DNA of 64,000 nt from Zoroaster sp. YZ-2022 (Eukaryota > Echinodermata > Asteroidea > Forcipulatida > Zoroasteridae). The stretch is taken from positions 21,055,756 through 21,119,755 of the forward strand of contig CM055820.1 of NCBI GenBank assembly GCA_029582265.1. Direction: 5' to 3'. The notes beneath the pieces were generated by a model. The model ran no database searches. It saw nothing but the letters and a program-made list of their open reading frames with translations, and had not been told where the DNA came from. How positions within the stretch are numbered: position 1 is the stretch's first letter; each line of letters starts with the position of its first letter. This document shows, in pieces, positions 12,062-23,119 of this stretch. The position numbers were made by a program, and so were the translations under genes.

Positions 12062-12148
12062 ACTCGTAAACTCTGACAGACATTCTGACAGACACATTCT
12101 GACAGACACATTCTGACAGACACATTCTGACAGACACATTCTGACAGA
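12062..12148. repeat. Short tandem repeat, 16-bp unit
   Basis: About five copies of acattctgacagacac. The mirror copy lies at about 51600-51668 in the right arm, with similar unit number. Confidence 0.8.
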
Positions 12149-12727
12149 CCTTTATCAAGGTGCAGCCATCTTGTTTTTCTTTGATACAAATCCATGTGAT
12201 CAAATCGAGGCTGGAATCAGCACTAAAATCATTATTGAAAGCAGGGAATATGACAAAGATGGTAACAGCGTGATGAAGGTCTGAAACAATTTGAAAGGTC
12301 GAGTTCTATGATGATGAGCATTAAAGTGAGAACTACAAGGCTGTGTCCAAATAAAGCGTTTTTGGCTACAGCTATGGCTACTGGCTACAGCGGTAATGTG
12401 TAAGTGTAAGAAGAAACAGTGATCTAGCTATGCGCACCGTGCATGAGCCGTTGAGGGCACATGTTGTTAGACCACTGGGGACATCACGTTTGGCGTATTT
12501 TGCAGCTGATGTGCGTACGCAGGGAATATCTCCAGCAATCATTGGCTGGCAGAAGTACGCACACTTAGTACCATAACATACATGTACACCGCATAAAGTG
12601 TCACGCACAACGCTCACTTGATGCCAAAGTGGTTACCATCAAGACATCACCGCTAGAGGGCTGTGATGTGCACTGAGCGAATAACCAGAGCCAAAGTTGC
12701 CATCACTTCGACACCACCTAACTCTAC

Positions 12728-15179
12728 CAGTCATTTCAGTCATGTCCATCTGGGGTATGCCCATCACATTGTAGCAGATGCCTCAATCATGCTGCAACGA
12801 GAGGTTTGGTGGGTGCCATGAAAATCACCTTCCCCTCTGGGTACCAGCGAAAAAAGTTGTACATGACTACTGCTGCCACAAACGTCTTGCCTAGGGTTCA
12901 AAATACATGAATGTGTGCCATAATTCAAAGAATTTTTTTTTGGGGGGGGGAGTGAAGAAATACAATTTACTAAAAGGAGTATCCTTACTCCCATTGAATC
13001 AAGATATAAAAAATGGAACCTATTCCCTTGTGGTTAATTGGATGATATACAAAGAGCACTTTATGAATTTGTCATATTATCATAGAATATTGATATCTGG
13101 TAAATTTATAAAAGGGTCTTCATATTTAATTAATGTTAACACTGCCTTAAATCTGATTCATTAAAGGACTGTACAATCACAAAAATCATTTGGATTATTA
13201 ATCTCCTATTTCTTCAAAACCATGTGCATGTTTACTTTCCATTCCCCTTATAAAGGAAATACACCAATCCACCCTTTCAATCAAACAGCTGTTACTAGGC
13301 ATCTGATACAGGGATTGTATTCGCCTCACGCAGACTCACAAGCCCAAGTTGGAATTTCAATTTTCATCAATGTTGGATTTGTTTCTTTCTTTCTGGCTCA
13401 GTTTCAATACAAATGATTCAATATTAAGGTGGTCATTTACGAATAGGAATACAAAATTTAAGTTTTGTTTTTTCAGCGGATATACACCGAAGGTCAAGGC
13501 AACAGGTGATAAAGGACCTCAACCTTTGGCATACATTTATCGCCCGTACAATGACCTCTGGGGCTTGACAAACTTTATTCTCCTGTTCTTGCTCTAATCA
13601 AAATGCCTATTTACCCAGTCCTGTAGGCAGTGTCACCATGGTGTTCTAGACCAGCGCCTGCTAAACAATATTGTACTGATACTCCCGGACTGGATAATTG
13701 GTCGGTAGATCCAGATGTTGCCGGCGGACACATCAAACCCGGAAGGTGCTCCAACTGGGTTGCCTGTGGGACAAGGTGTTGGACAGGCTGTTGCTGGGCC
13801 ATCTCTGACGAGGGAATGTCTGTGACCTGGATCTTTGCTGTCTGTATCGCTTCCACCATTGCGAGGGTGTGGGAGCGCTTTGTTCCTCCCAGTCTTGGCA
13901 TTGCTGCCAGAAACATATCATCATCAAAGTTCTCGATGAGGTTATCCTGGTTGACAGGATTCTGTTCAGAATGACCTCTTGCTGGTTGAAGAGTAACATT
14001 CTCTGGGATGAAAATTGATAATTATGTATGAACTATCAGGGTCGAAATTAGCCCACTAGCCTGAGACTAGTGGATTAATATCAGGACTCTGTAAAGTTTG
14101 ATAGCCTGGGGCTAATACAAAAATAAGAAACATATTATAACAACAATTCAAACAAAATTGAGAGTACTGGGATTGAGAGCCATACAATAGTTTCATTTTT
14201 CTGAATTGATAGGAAACATTTAACAAATAAACAGCAAATTCGGAGTGAATTAATGGGGTATACCGTATTGATCATTGCAGACTTCGTGACGGTGTCCTAG
14301 TTTTAGATGGACTCAGTGACTGAAAATAACAAAAAACAAACACACGCTGGCCCCTTGGTAACAGGGCATGGTAGGATCACAATTATTACCATGGTTGATG
14401 CATGAGCTTGTGGCTGCATAATAATAATATTTATACATCAGCCATGAATAATATTATCTTATCGCTTCTGTTATTTAGGCCAGCACACACTCATGTTGTC
14501 TGCTCTGATCCTGATGATAGCTATTAAGCCAATGCTTCTGCACACCACATGGTTTCAAGTGGTTTCCAATAGGTCTGTACAGTATATTGTACTCATTGTT
14601 TCCTACATAGAAAACCACCTCAGCCATATGCAATATTACATGTACAATACACAGTAGAATGGACACTGGAGGCCACTGCGACAAACTGTAGGAGGGGTTT
14701 AACTCCTTGCGTATGGTATTATTTTTACCGAGAGTGAAGGTGGTTGCGCCAACCACGAAACGCCTGTGGGGCCGTAACCCGGCCAAGGCAATGTGCACAA
14801 CTCCGCTGTTCAGCGTATAGACCGAACAATAAGCGGGCAAGCTAAGCCCCACATAGCGTGAATTGAAAGGCCAGTGTTCAGAAGTCTCATGAAAAGGCTG
14901 TATTCAGAATGCTTTCGAAAGCCCAATCTATTATATAACACTCCATTTCAAGAACAATATGGTCCACCAAACTATCAGCCTTCTTGAAGATTTCTATTCA
15001 AGGCGAATTCTAAGCAAATGCAGCTGGAAAATCAATTAATTCACCGGTCGGCTATATAGCCGTCAACCGTGCAAGGGGTTAAATAATATTGTTTTCAATA
15101 TAAACCAACCTTTTTGATGTGTGGGCCTGTTTCTACTTGTTCCTGTGCTGAAGTGATGTAATAGAGTTTGCTTCTTCAT
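12728..15179 (-). pseudogene. FANCM: FANCM 5' exons, left-arm copy, decayed
   Basis: Three minus-strand exons mirror the right-arm copy. Exon 1 coding part is 15110-15179 (identical to the right copy), exon 2 is 13615-14002 and exon 3 is 12728-12890. Exon 2 has at least four single-base indels compared with the right copy, and an in-frame TAG where the right copy reads ALFKN, next to the Walker A region (LPTGLGK). Exon 3 keeps [20 protein letters not shown], but rearranged bases around PLVAQQIEA give an in-frame TGA, and its donor is changed to GTAGAG. FANCM is a DEAH helicase/translocase that remodels stalled replication forks. This copy cannot make it unless the differences are consensus errors. 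No later exon is visible between 12727 and 8875. Confidence 0.8.
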
Positions 15180-16015
15180 TTCTATACCACGTCTCAGACG
15201 TCATCACGAGCCCACAGGTCTCACAGCAGAAATTTCCACTTAACTTATTATTTTTGCATTTACCATAGTTCATTCCTCTCATGGATTTTGGTGTTTTCCA
15301 TTATTTTTTACTCTTTTGCTGCAACAGCACATACAAAACAGAGAGAGAAGGGTTAGTGCACAACGATATCACAATAATACTGTAAAGATACAATATTCAA
15401 AAAATTATCAGCTAAATTATTGAAATTTTTGACCTCTCTCATCAACCATACTTTGTGTATACATAGAAAATTTAGTCTGATTCCAATAACCACATATGTG
15501 ATGTGATCTGGGAAAACCCTTCACATGGTGACATTTTTGTGTTATATACATCAAATTAACGAGGACACTGTGCTGTTTTCAAAACTGTTTTATTCATGAT
15601 TCTAGGTTGTCTATAACTTGAGTTATGCTCTCCTTAAAAACACAATATGAAACGAAAAAAAGATGGCTTTTAATTATCTGTCATCATAAAACAATTTTTT
15701 ACATATAAAACGATGGAATTTTATTTAATATTTTCAAGAATGATCATTTAGATTAACAAATAAAATGGTAACAAAACTCAAACTGTCAACAACAAAATTG
15801 GGGACTATTTTGCATTATCTTCAAAACAAGTTCGCCGACATCCGACGGGTTTTCCCATCACATATACATGTATCATGTATTTCACTAGTTAGCAAAAAAC
15901 AACAACACCAAAAACAACCGAAAAGCATGTCACCGCACCTATTTTGAAGTCGACCTATGAGCCTTAATAACCTAAGCATTCTGGCTAGGAACCTTCCTGA
16001 ATCCTCCAAAATCCA

Positions 16016-16336
16016 TCAGTGCACTTTTGGATACATGCCATTATCTTTTCGTAAATTTTTCATATTCAGCAGGTATGGCCTGTACTTCTTGCGAGGTGGT
16101 AATTTTGCCCCATTTGAAGATGTGAAAGTGCCAGATTCCAACAGTGCTGAGTTTTTTTTTTTTTTTAAGTGCCCCTTGGAGGATGTTGATGGATTTGGGG
16201 TGCTTAGAGTTGAGCAACATTTCCCCTCTGTAACTACACTGTATCTCCTCTTCCTTTTCTTAATCGATCTCTCCCAAACACTAATTAATGTTATTGTACT
16301 TCTGCTACTGGGCTTTTTACCTTTGTTTGTCATCAT
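16016..16336 (-). CDS. Possible small basic protein, left-arm copy
   Basis: Open frame of 106 codons starting MMTNKGKKPSSRSTITLISV, with a basic run (RSIKKRKRRYSVV) and a serine/threonine-rich middle. The same start is conserved in the right arm at 47704, where the frame shifts at a poly-A run (about 47873-47885), so only 89 codons stay open. No known domain is recognised and no splice signal supports it. The identity between arms is expected from the duplication and is not evidence for coding. Confidence 0.2.
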   Translation of the reverse strand: MMTNKGKKPSSRSTITLISVWERSIKKRKRRYSVVTEGKCCSTLSTPNPSTSSKGHLKKKKNSALLESGTFTSSNGAKLPPRKKYRPYLLNMKNLRKDNGMYPKVH

Positions 16337-16689
16337 TTTTAGTTTTTTTGTTTTTTACATTGCTGCTTTTAATATAAAATGTATGTTTTGTATACATTTG
16401 GCCGAATAAAGATTAAGAAACGCCATGGAATATAAACATTTCAAATGTCAGAATTTTAAGAAGTCATTTACGAGTAATTGGAACTGAAAAATTTAAGCTG
16501 GTAATGACAGTTTCGGTCAAGTATCCGGGTATCCTTATATGAGAGATTATACGTGTAAATCATGACAACTTGTCAATCAAACATGTGCAATATCAAAGTA
16601 TGGTAAGACTCTAGAGGGCAGTATACTGCTGTCACTTGTTACTGTTAATGCTACTGATAATTCCACAGTTGTTACACAAAACATTATTG

Positions 16690-16866
16690 CCAGCGCAACT
16701 TCCAACGTTGAAAACCACACAAAGTGCCCTAATTTTTGTACTCAAAAGTGTTCAGTATGTATTTAATTATTTATAAGCTATTCCCAAAAAACATGTTAAA
16801 TCAGAAATTGTTGAAAAAAATCATAATTTGCAGCCAAAATTCCAGCGGTTGAAATCCGCGACGTAA
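16690..16866 (-). repeat. Copy of a sequence also at 53990-54160
   Basis: The reverse complement shares gcggatttcaaccgctgg, aattttggct, aatcat..tt, cagaaattt or its variant, and aggcactttgt in the same order as 53998-54150 in the right flank. Divergence is moderate. It is either a dispersed repeat or an old local duplication linking the left arm to sequence outside the right arm. Confidence 0.6.
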
Positions 16867-17458
16867 CTTTTTTAGGGGTAGAATGTCGTATCCAACCGCC
16901 ACTTTTTCTCATTCAGTATAACCAATAATGTAATCTTACCTACCCAGTAAAGTGGAGAACACATGGATGATGATGGACATATACTTCAAATTATTCTAGG
17001 ATATTTATTTCATGAAAAATCAGGCATTTTTGGTATACGATGACTTCCTCAGTCATGTCAGACTGATTTTGTCAACTCCCCTCGTTAGTGACCAACATGG
17101 TAATTGTACATGCGCAGTGGCAACTATAATTAGGATCCTTCTATATATTTTTTGAAGGGGAGGATTTTTTTAGAAGGGAAATAAAGTCCGAAAACCATCA
17201 TAAAAGTGGATTTTAAAGATAGTTTTTACTTTCTGTACCCCCAAAAATCGAATCATTTTTTAACTGGTTAGTAGGCCCTAGTTGCAAAAAAAATCCCCAA
17301 AACCCTTAAAAGTGGCGGTCAGATACGACATTCTACCCGCGCATAGGCCTATATATATTTTGTCAGAATATTGCTTAATTCGCTTAGTCTCGTGGTTCTA
17401 ATTTTTTGTGGGTAAAATTTTTGGTTGGTCGATTTTTCTGTGGATCAAGTTTTTTGTG

Positions 17459-17646
17459 GGTTGAGTTGTCACGAGGGTCGAGTTGTTACTACAAGGGTCG
17501 AGTTGTTACTACAAAGGGTCGAGTTGTTACGAGGGTCGAGTTATTACGAGGGTCGAGTTGTTACGAGGGTCGAGTTGTTACGAGGGTCGAGTTGTTACGA
17601 GGGTCGAGTTGTCACGAGGGTCGAGTTGTCACGAGGGTCGAGATGT
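17459..17646 (+). repeat. Minisatellite, 17-bp unit
   Basis: About eleven copies of gagggtcgagttgttac with variants (tac to cac near the end, inserted tacaa in early units). Degenerate units extend upstream to about 17405. All three frames stay open because the unit has no stop in that strand; the apparent proteins are artefacts. Confidence 0.9.
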
Positions 17647-18302
17647 CTACTCTCATGACCGTCAATCATTCCATGGAGTATGGACTTAGTTATTGCCGCC
17701 TCCACTCCAGTACCAGCATGGTTTCCTTCCTCCATTGGTAGGCCTACCACTGTGTAAGTACCACTACGTCTACACTACAGTACCACTCCAGTAATAATCC
17801 CAATGTGACTAAGTTAGTTGCAGATCAATCAACACAAATAAATAATCAGCCCCCATAAGACTTTGGGAAATACTTGCATTGTAGCTTGCAGCATTTCAGT
17901 GATGATAACCTAAAGGAAAATAGTTATTTTACCTTCAAGTTCAAATCCTCACTTGACAAACCGAGTGTGTAGTTAATCTGGATTTTCCCGCAACGCAACA
18001 CAAATCGATCTCGAAACGGTACTCATACACGTACCCAGAGATGAGTAGCTAGGCTGTACGTAAAAAAAGACGCTGGATGTCAACATGGGAGAAAGGTGGA
18101 ATTTGTTGTTGTAAATGTAGCGCATTGGATTTATTCTTCTATCAACTTGAGCCATGAAATGGACTGGATTCTCGAGAGAACTACATCGAACGTAGGAAGC
18201 TCCATCGGACAGTATACAAATAAACGCGATGCATGATGGTCTGCACGTTGATAGCCACTAGGCGTTTTGTGCAGTACAAGACAAGACAAGACAAGACATG
18301 GT

Positions 18303-19876
18303 CATGGTTTGTGGGTGGACAGGCGATATTAGCTCCCCGCGAGGTATTGGAAGCTGACAAACTAGTTTGTCAACTTCCAATATTTAAATGAGGGCGCCAT
18401 AATAGGCAGCTGCTCCCTTGTTAAGTAATTGGCTCTTATCTAATAGACTTTCTATATTAATATGTTGAAATCCAACTTTATAGTCTTTTGTTTTAGACAA
18501 CTCAAATATACGAGATCTGTTTCTCTCAGTTTAAATGGTAATCAACTAAAGCAAGTTAAACTAAGCACCAAATTCCTTGGTATTTATATTGAGAATCTCT
18601 CATGGAACTACCATGTTAATATCTTATGTAGTAAGATTTTTATAAATGTTGGAATAATGAGCCGTTTGAAACATTTTCTACCAAAAAAGTTCTTTGTACA
18701 CTCTATAATTCTTTTATTCTTCCTTATTTGAATTATGCAATTCTTACCTGGGGTAGATCCACTACACTCTATAACAGGCTATTTATTCTACAAAAACGAG
18801 CAGTTCGCATTGTTAACAAAGTTGGATCCCGTGATCATACAACTCCTTTATTTGAAAATCTCAAACTTCTTAAATTGAGAGACAACTATAATTATTATCT
18901 TAATTTGAGGAATTTTATGTTTAAATATACTCACAACCTCTTAGTTTTCAATCATGGTTTACATTAATTGCTTCTGTTCACTCAAAAGGAAATTTTTATG
19001 TTAATTTTAGCAGGACAGCTCACTCCAAAAATAGCCTTTTACATTATAGTGGTCTTTTGTATCGCAATCGTGCGTTGAATTTGAATTTCAGTAACATTCA
19101 TTTACTGAATTTCAATAACATTCAGTTACTAAATTAAAAGTCAAGGCCTTTGGACTTGAAATGGCTCATTAAGTGGAAACACCCGCAGTCGGCTTGTAAA
19201 TTGAGAGGTTTCAGCTCTTGCTGAGAACAGACTATTTTTGTTCGGTATTGTTGTGCTTGTAACGGTAATTATCTCAAACAAAATGACAATAAAACTACCG
19301 AATATCCTGTAAATCAGTTGTCAACGTGAGATATGAAATAAATAAATTTGAAGTCTTTTGATGACAGGCCAATTTAGTGCTTCATTACGTTTTTCCGCCT
19401 GCTGTCGGCTCATATTATATGAGACGGGTTTCAGCTCTGACTGAGAACAGACTATTGAATTTTAAACGTTGTTTTCATTATTGCAGTTTGATACTGTAAA
19501 CAATTAAGTTCAACAAATATGTGTGGAAATTATTAATAATCTGTTTATATTTGGATTATTGAAGGTATAAAAGTAAAGGTTGTGATTCTTGTTGGTCAAT
19601 TGTGCACTCTGTTATCAAAACAAGTCAAAACAAGACCCGTTGTCAGGTGATGAAGTTCAAGCCTTTTAAAACGCTCGCTGTTAAAAGGCTTGACGTCCAG
19701 AAAGAGTTAATATTTGTATCTTAATATTTTATTGCATTACTGTACTTTTTATGTAAGCTGGGATCCATGGGAGATCAGTGAGTTTTTCTCACTGAATGGA
19801 TCACCCAGGATAAATAAGAAATAAATAAAAAATACCTCGGGGAGCTAATATCGACTGTCCACCCGAAATAAACCAT
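18303..19876 (+). mobile_element. LINE fragment framed by inverted repeats
   Basis: The left edge reads catggtttgtgggtggacag, then gcgatattagctccccgcga and ggtatt. The right edge (19831-19876) is its near-exact inverse. Between them is a plus-strand LINE 3' part that ends in an A-rich tail (aataagaaataaataaaaaa) directly before the right inverted repeat. A 36-bp near-perfect palindrome (about 18346-18381) follows the left repeat, and the motif tttcagctctgactgagaac occurs twice in the 3' region. A LINE does not normally carry terminal inverted repeats, so this may be insertion into an existing inverted-repeat element or an inverted flank made at integration. Confidence 0.6.
18462..18967 (+). 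pseudogene. LINE reverse transcriptase C-terminal fragment
   Basis: Two frames joined across a frameshift near 18690 (poly-A run) read QLKQVKLSTKFLGIYIE, WNYHVNILCSKI, SRLKHFLPKK, LYNSFILPYLNYAILTWG and LQKRAVRIVNKVGSRDHTTP, then LFENLKLLKL. This is the conserved region after the catalytic domain in CR1/Jockey-type elements. The catalytic motifs themselves are missing (5' truncation). Confidence 0.8.
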
Positions 19877-20056
19877 GCTATATTCGTTTTACTAATACCT
19901 AATACATATTAAGTTCCATTACAATAGTAAGGAGTAAGGGGAAACGCGAATTGACATTTACGTGTGCCGCCATATTTTCATGTGTATGCGATGTTCATGC
20001 GATGTTCGCGCGTGCATACTCCACCCGTGCGACTGTTCCCCGATTGCTTCGTAAAG

Positions 20057-20104
20057 CGCATGCGTAGTAGACTGACGCATATGCGATAGTCTACTACGCA
20101 TGCG
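20057..20104. other. 17-bp stem hairpin, CpG-containing
   Basis: CGCATGCGTAGTAGACT (20057-20073) pairs with its exact inverse at 20088-20104. The 14-nt loop contains another short palindrome (GCATATGC). The mirror copy is at about 47422-47470 in the right arm, where the 3.5-kb difference between arms starts within about 20 bp of the hairpin. Confidence 0.65.
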
Positions 20105-20589
20105 TATTTACCCTGTGCGTGAATACTCGCGGGCGCTTGGTAAACAGCCAAAATAGCATCTGGCACGTGATGGTGAATGGACTAGTGAGAATTCGGCTCT
20201 CGATCATAAATATGTATAAGGTATAGTAATTTTATTTCTCCGACATCGACTGCACAAACGATGTTGCCCTATAGTCAGCCATTAGAACGACAATTTGATC
20301 AATGTGCTTTCAAGAGTCCTTTCAAAATGATGCATTCAACCTTAATTCGTGTTAACATCTCCTGGCAGAAACCAAAATCTAAATGCTATACAGTCGAGCG
20401 TCAAATAGGCGTCGTAAACGGTCCGGTTACCATGAAACATGATGTACAAATGATAAAAAATCCATGTATACAAATGCGACTGATAATAGCGTAAAGGGAG
20501 ACGAGTGACCCGAATGAACAAAATGATCGAACAAACAACAAACAGACTACACGTAACTGACGAACAACTAACTCAGACCCGCGCGTCGG

Positions 20590-20765
20590 CATTTTTATTA
20601 TTTATTTATTAATTTATTTTGCTATTTATTAATTTATTTTGCTATTTATTAATTTATTTTGCTATTTATTTATTTTGCTATTTATTTATTTATTTTGCTA
20701 TTTATTTATTTATTTATTTTGCTATTTTGCTATTTATTTTTTTGCTATTTATTTATTTTGCTATG
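20590..20765 (+). repeat. AT-rich tandem repeat (tttattaatttattttgcta)
   Basis: Roughly ten units of 12-22 bp, each ending in ttttgcta. The mirror copy is at 46735-46925. Long hydrophobic Phe/Ile/Leu/Tyr frames across it are artefacts of the repeat. Confidence 0.85.
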
Positions 20766-21030
20766 AAACGATGTCCAATTGCAGCCAAAATTGCTGGATC
20801 GATTGAAATTCTGCCGTGCTGTGTTTTAAACGTTTGCCCGATTCATGAAGCCTCTCTTATCAACCATAATCTTTGTATAGGGGAAATTTGGTCGCCGCGT
20901 ATACCTGTATCACGTAAGTTCCCCGTTGGAAAAACAAATTACCAAAAAAAACACCCCAAAAACCCAATTTTGAAGCCGACCGATGACCAGAAACCGGAGA
21001 CTTTTTTTCGGCCTAACTACAACATGAAAC
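20766..21030 (-). repeat. MITE-like repeat, left-arm copy
   Basis: In minus-strand sense it starts near ggccgaaaaaaagtctccgg and runs through tttctggtcatcggtcggct to the tandem repeat at 20765. The same body is at 46480-46735 (mirror) and at 54510-54875, where both terminal inverted repeats are preserved. A weaker relative is seen around 15830-15960 and 48090-48210. Confidence 0.6.
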
Positions 21031-21635
21031 AAGACAGGCACCACTGCAATGGGCAAGTCTGATCGTGACGATGCTGAGTGTTCCCGATCCCGACCCGGTT
21101 TCTGTAATGCAACAGGCATCGCCCGCGCCACAGAACCCAGAAACCTGTATGCTGGACCAAAGAATTGTGTATTTTGTAGTAAAAGCATGATATTTTGCAT
21201 TGAGGTGCAGAATGGATTCAGAATTTTGTATCTTGTCATTATGAGACTTGCATGCATGGGCCAATGTTGTAAAAGTGGGAGGCAAAATACCAATAACGCC
21301 TGTCTTCAGAATCGACAGTTTGGTACCAAAAATATCTAAAATGAAAAAAGGATGAAGGTCAACCATTTTCAGATGCCTTTTGAGCCCTCTTGTAAGACTT
21401 AGCTTAGCTCAGTACAAAAGAATAAGTAGGCACGAGATTCCGCCGTGCATGATTCATGTACACACCACTTTTCGCACCCATTGAAACTTGTGCTGATGAA
21501 CATCGGTCCGTAAAATCGTTAGCTATCTGCAACGGATTCCATGTAGATTATAATCCGCTGCAATCTTTGCCATCGCTTGTGATAATGCAAAAAGGTATAT
21601 ATTTTATCAAATAACTTCAAAACGAAGGCATAGTG

Positions 21636-22380
21636 CACTGTAAAAAATTACCGTAATTTTACGGCGAAAAGTTTGTAAATTCTACGGTGAATTACCGTAA
21701 TCATCCATTTCTCAGTGTTTTACGGCCGAAACCCGTATTATGGCCACTCCCATTGCACTCTGGGATATATCCAATATGTAAATGACTGACCTTAATTTGA
21801 CCTAGCTTTGCGCTCGAATCATTTCCAAGTTGTTTAAATATGTGAAAATGGATGATTTTAGCCCATTTTCAAATAATTTACTGTTAATTTTATGATTAAA
21901 AAGGTAAGATTTTGATGTTCTCTTCTATGTTGATGTAAAAGTACATTCAAAATTAAAATATTGAAATATAGATTATAATTGCATGCCACCATGACTAAAA
22001 GAGTTTCGAAAAGACAGTATATATAAAGAATACATGTTCCGTTTATGAGTGACTGGAGAGGAGTGATTGAAAAAGGAACCAGACTACGCGTACGTATAGG
22101 TAAGTGAAAGACATTGTGTACAATAAACAGTTGCATTGATCATTAACTCCAATATCTGCAGATCTATCCCATAGTAGATGCAGCGTTCCCCCCATGGACG
22201 TTAACCGCTGCGTCATATACGGTACCCGTACAAATATGTAAATTTTTTACGTAAAATAACGGCAAGTTTCAGTAAAAACTACCGTAACCGTCATTTCGCA
22301 GGCCGTAATTTTACGAGATTTTCCTGGCGTCCAAACTGCCAGGAAAATCCCGTAAAAAAACGAGATTTTTTTTTACAGTG
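21636..22380. mobile_element. MITE with CACTGTAAAA termini, left arm only
   Basis: Starts CACTGTAAAAAATTACCG and ends with an inverted TTTTACAGTG. Subterminal inverted sequence is rich in ccgtaatttacgg-type words. The right arm has the empty site at 45863-45864: it reads ggcatagTGgag, where here TG, the element and TG are found. This gives a 745-bp element with a 2-bp duplication. There is no coding capacity. The empty site shows insertion after the arms separated (or on only one haplotype). Confidence 0.85.
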
Positions 22381-23119
22381 TGGAGTAAAAAAAAGAGGTG
22401 TAGTTAGTTGTCTTTAGTTACAGCACCGTTTTATAGCTCCATGGTTACAGGCTCTGCATGCAAGCCTGTGCTATAAATAGACAGGTGAGGTCATGACCTT
22501 TCTATTGGTGTATACGCGCTGCGATACGGTAATGCATTTTGGGCAGTGATGGCGGTTCAAAAAGGGCATGTTTATCGGTCTTTTGTGAGTTGTTGACAAA
22601 CATTCTGCGGTAAATAGGACACAAACACGCTTCAGAAATTGTCTTTATTTTAAACTTGTTTAATCTTTTGACATAAAGAAAAGACGACAGCAAGAAAGAT
22701 TTAGGCAACCTAAAAATCCTGAATTTCTGAAATCCAAAAATCGTTTTTTCTAAGGTTTTTCATTATGTTTGAGCTTCGGTATCAAATTACAGGTACATGT
22801 AAAACTCCCTTGGGGGACATTCCTCATCTGGAGCGGTCATATTTTATTATTCTCTTACCCCTCATATGGGCTTTAAATAGTTTCACCTGTAAAAAAAAAT
22901 AGAAGATGCCCACCTCACATGCGCATCAAATATGGACTCTTCCATTTTGTTGGACAGGGATTTTGTTATTCTACAAAGGAGGGATGCATTGGAGCTATAC
23001 TAAAGTGGTACATGACAATTTAATTTGGGTAATTATTATTTATGTGTAATATTATAGCATGTGTGATGTCGTCAACCTGGTCCAAAGCCACACATCTTGC
23101 ATCCAAGCATCAGAGCTTA
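22381..23119. other. Unassigned sequence
   Basis: Non-repetitive AT-rich sequence mirrored at about 45130-45860. A 68-72 codon frame occurs in both arms (22502-22708 minus, 45552-45770 plus) but differs by small indels between them and has no family motif. No gene is supported. Confidence 0.5.

Larger units (their letters stand above)
16570..20050. other. Segment present only in the left arm
   Basis: At 47479 the right arm passes directly from sequence matching 20050 (ctttacgaagc) to sequence matching 16570 (tacacgtataatctctcata), so about 3.5 kb here has no counterpart there. It holds a segment resembling 53990-54160, a 17-bp minisatellite and a LINE fragment framed by inverted repeats. No clear target-site duplication is seen, so it may be a deletion in the right arm rather than an insertion here. 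Confidence 0.75.

Noticed and set aside
13630..13974. Plus-strand 114-codon frame over the left FANCM exon
   Set aside because: It is the antisense of FANCM exon 2, whose minus-strand reading has a recognised domain.
17406..17741. Three overlapping proteins rich in RVELL/GSSCYE repeats
   Set aside because: They are the three frames of a 17-bp minisatellite with no stop on this strand.
20619..21062. Hydrophobic protein that could be read as membrane segments
   Set aside because: The N-terminal half is a short AT-rich tandem repeat and the rest is a MITE-like dispersed repeat, also found at 54510-54875.
21013..21366. 117-codon frame (also 46129-46482) considered as a secreted protein
   Set aside because: It overlaps the MITE-like repeat at one end, has no recognised domain, and part of it (42760-42882) was copied in the composite insertion as plain DNA.
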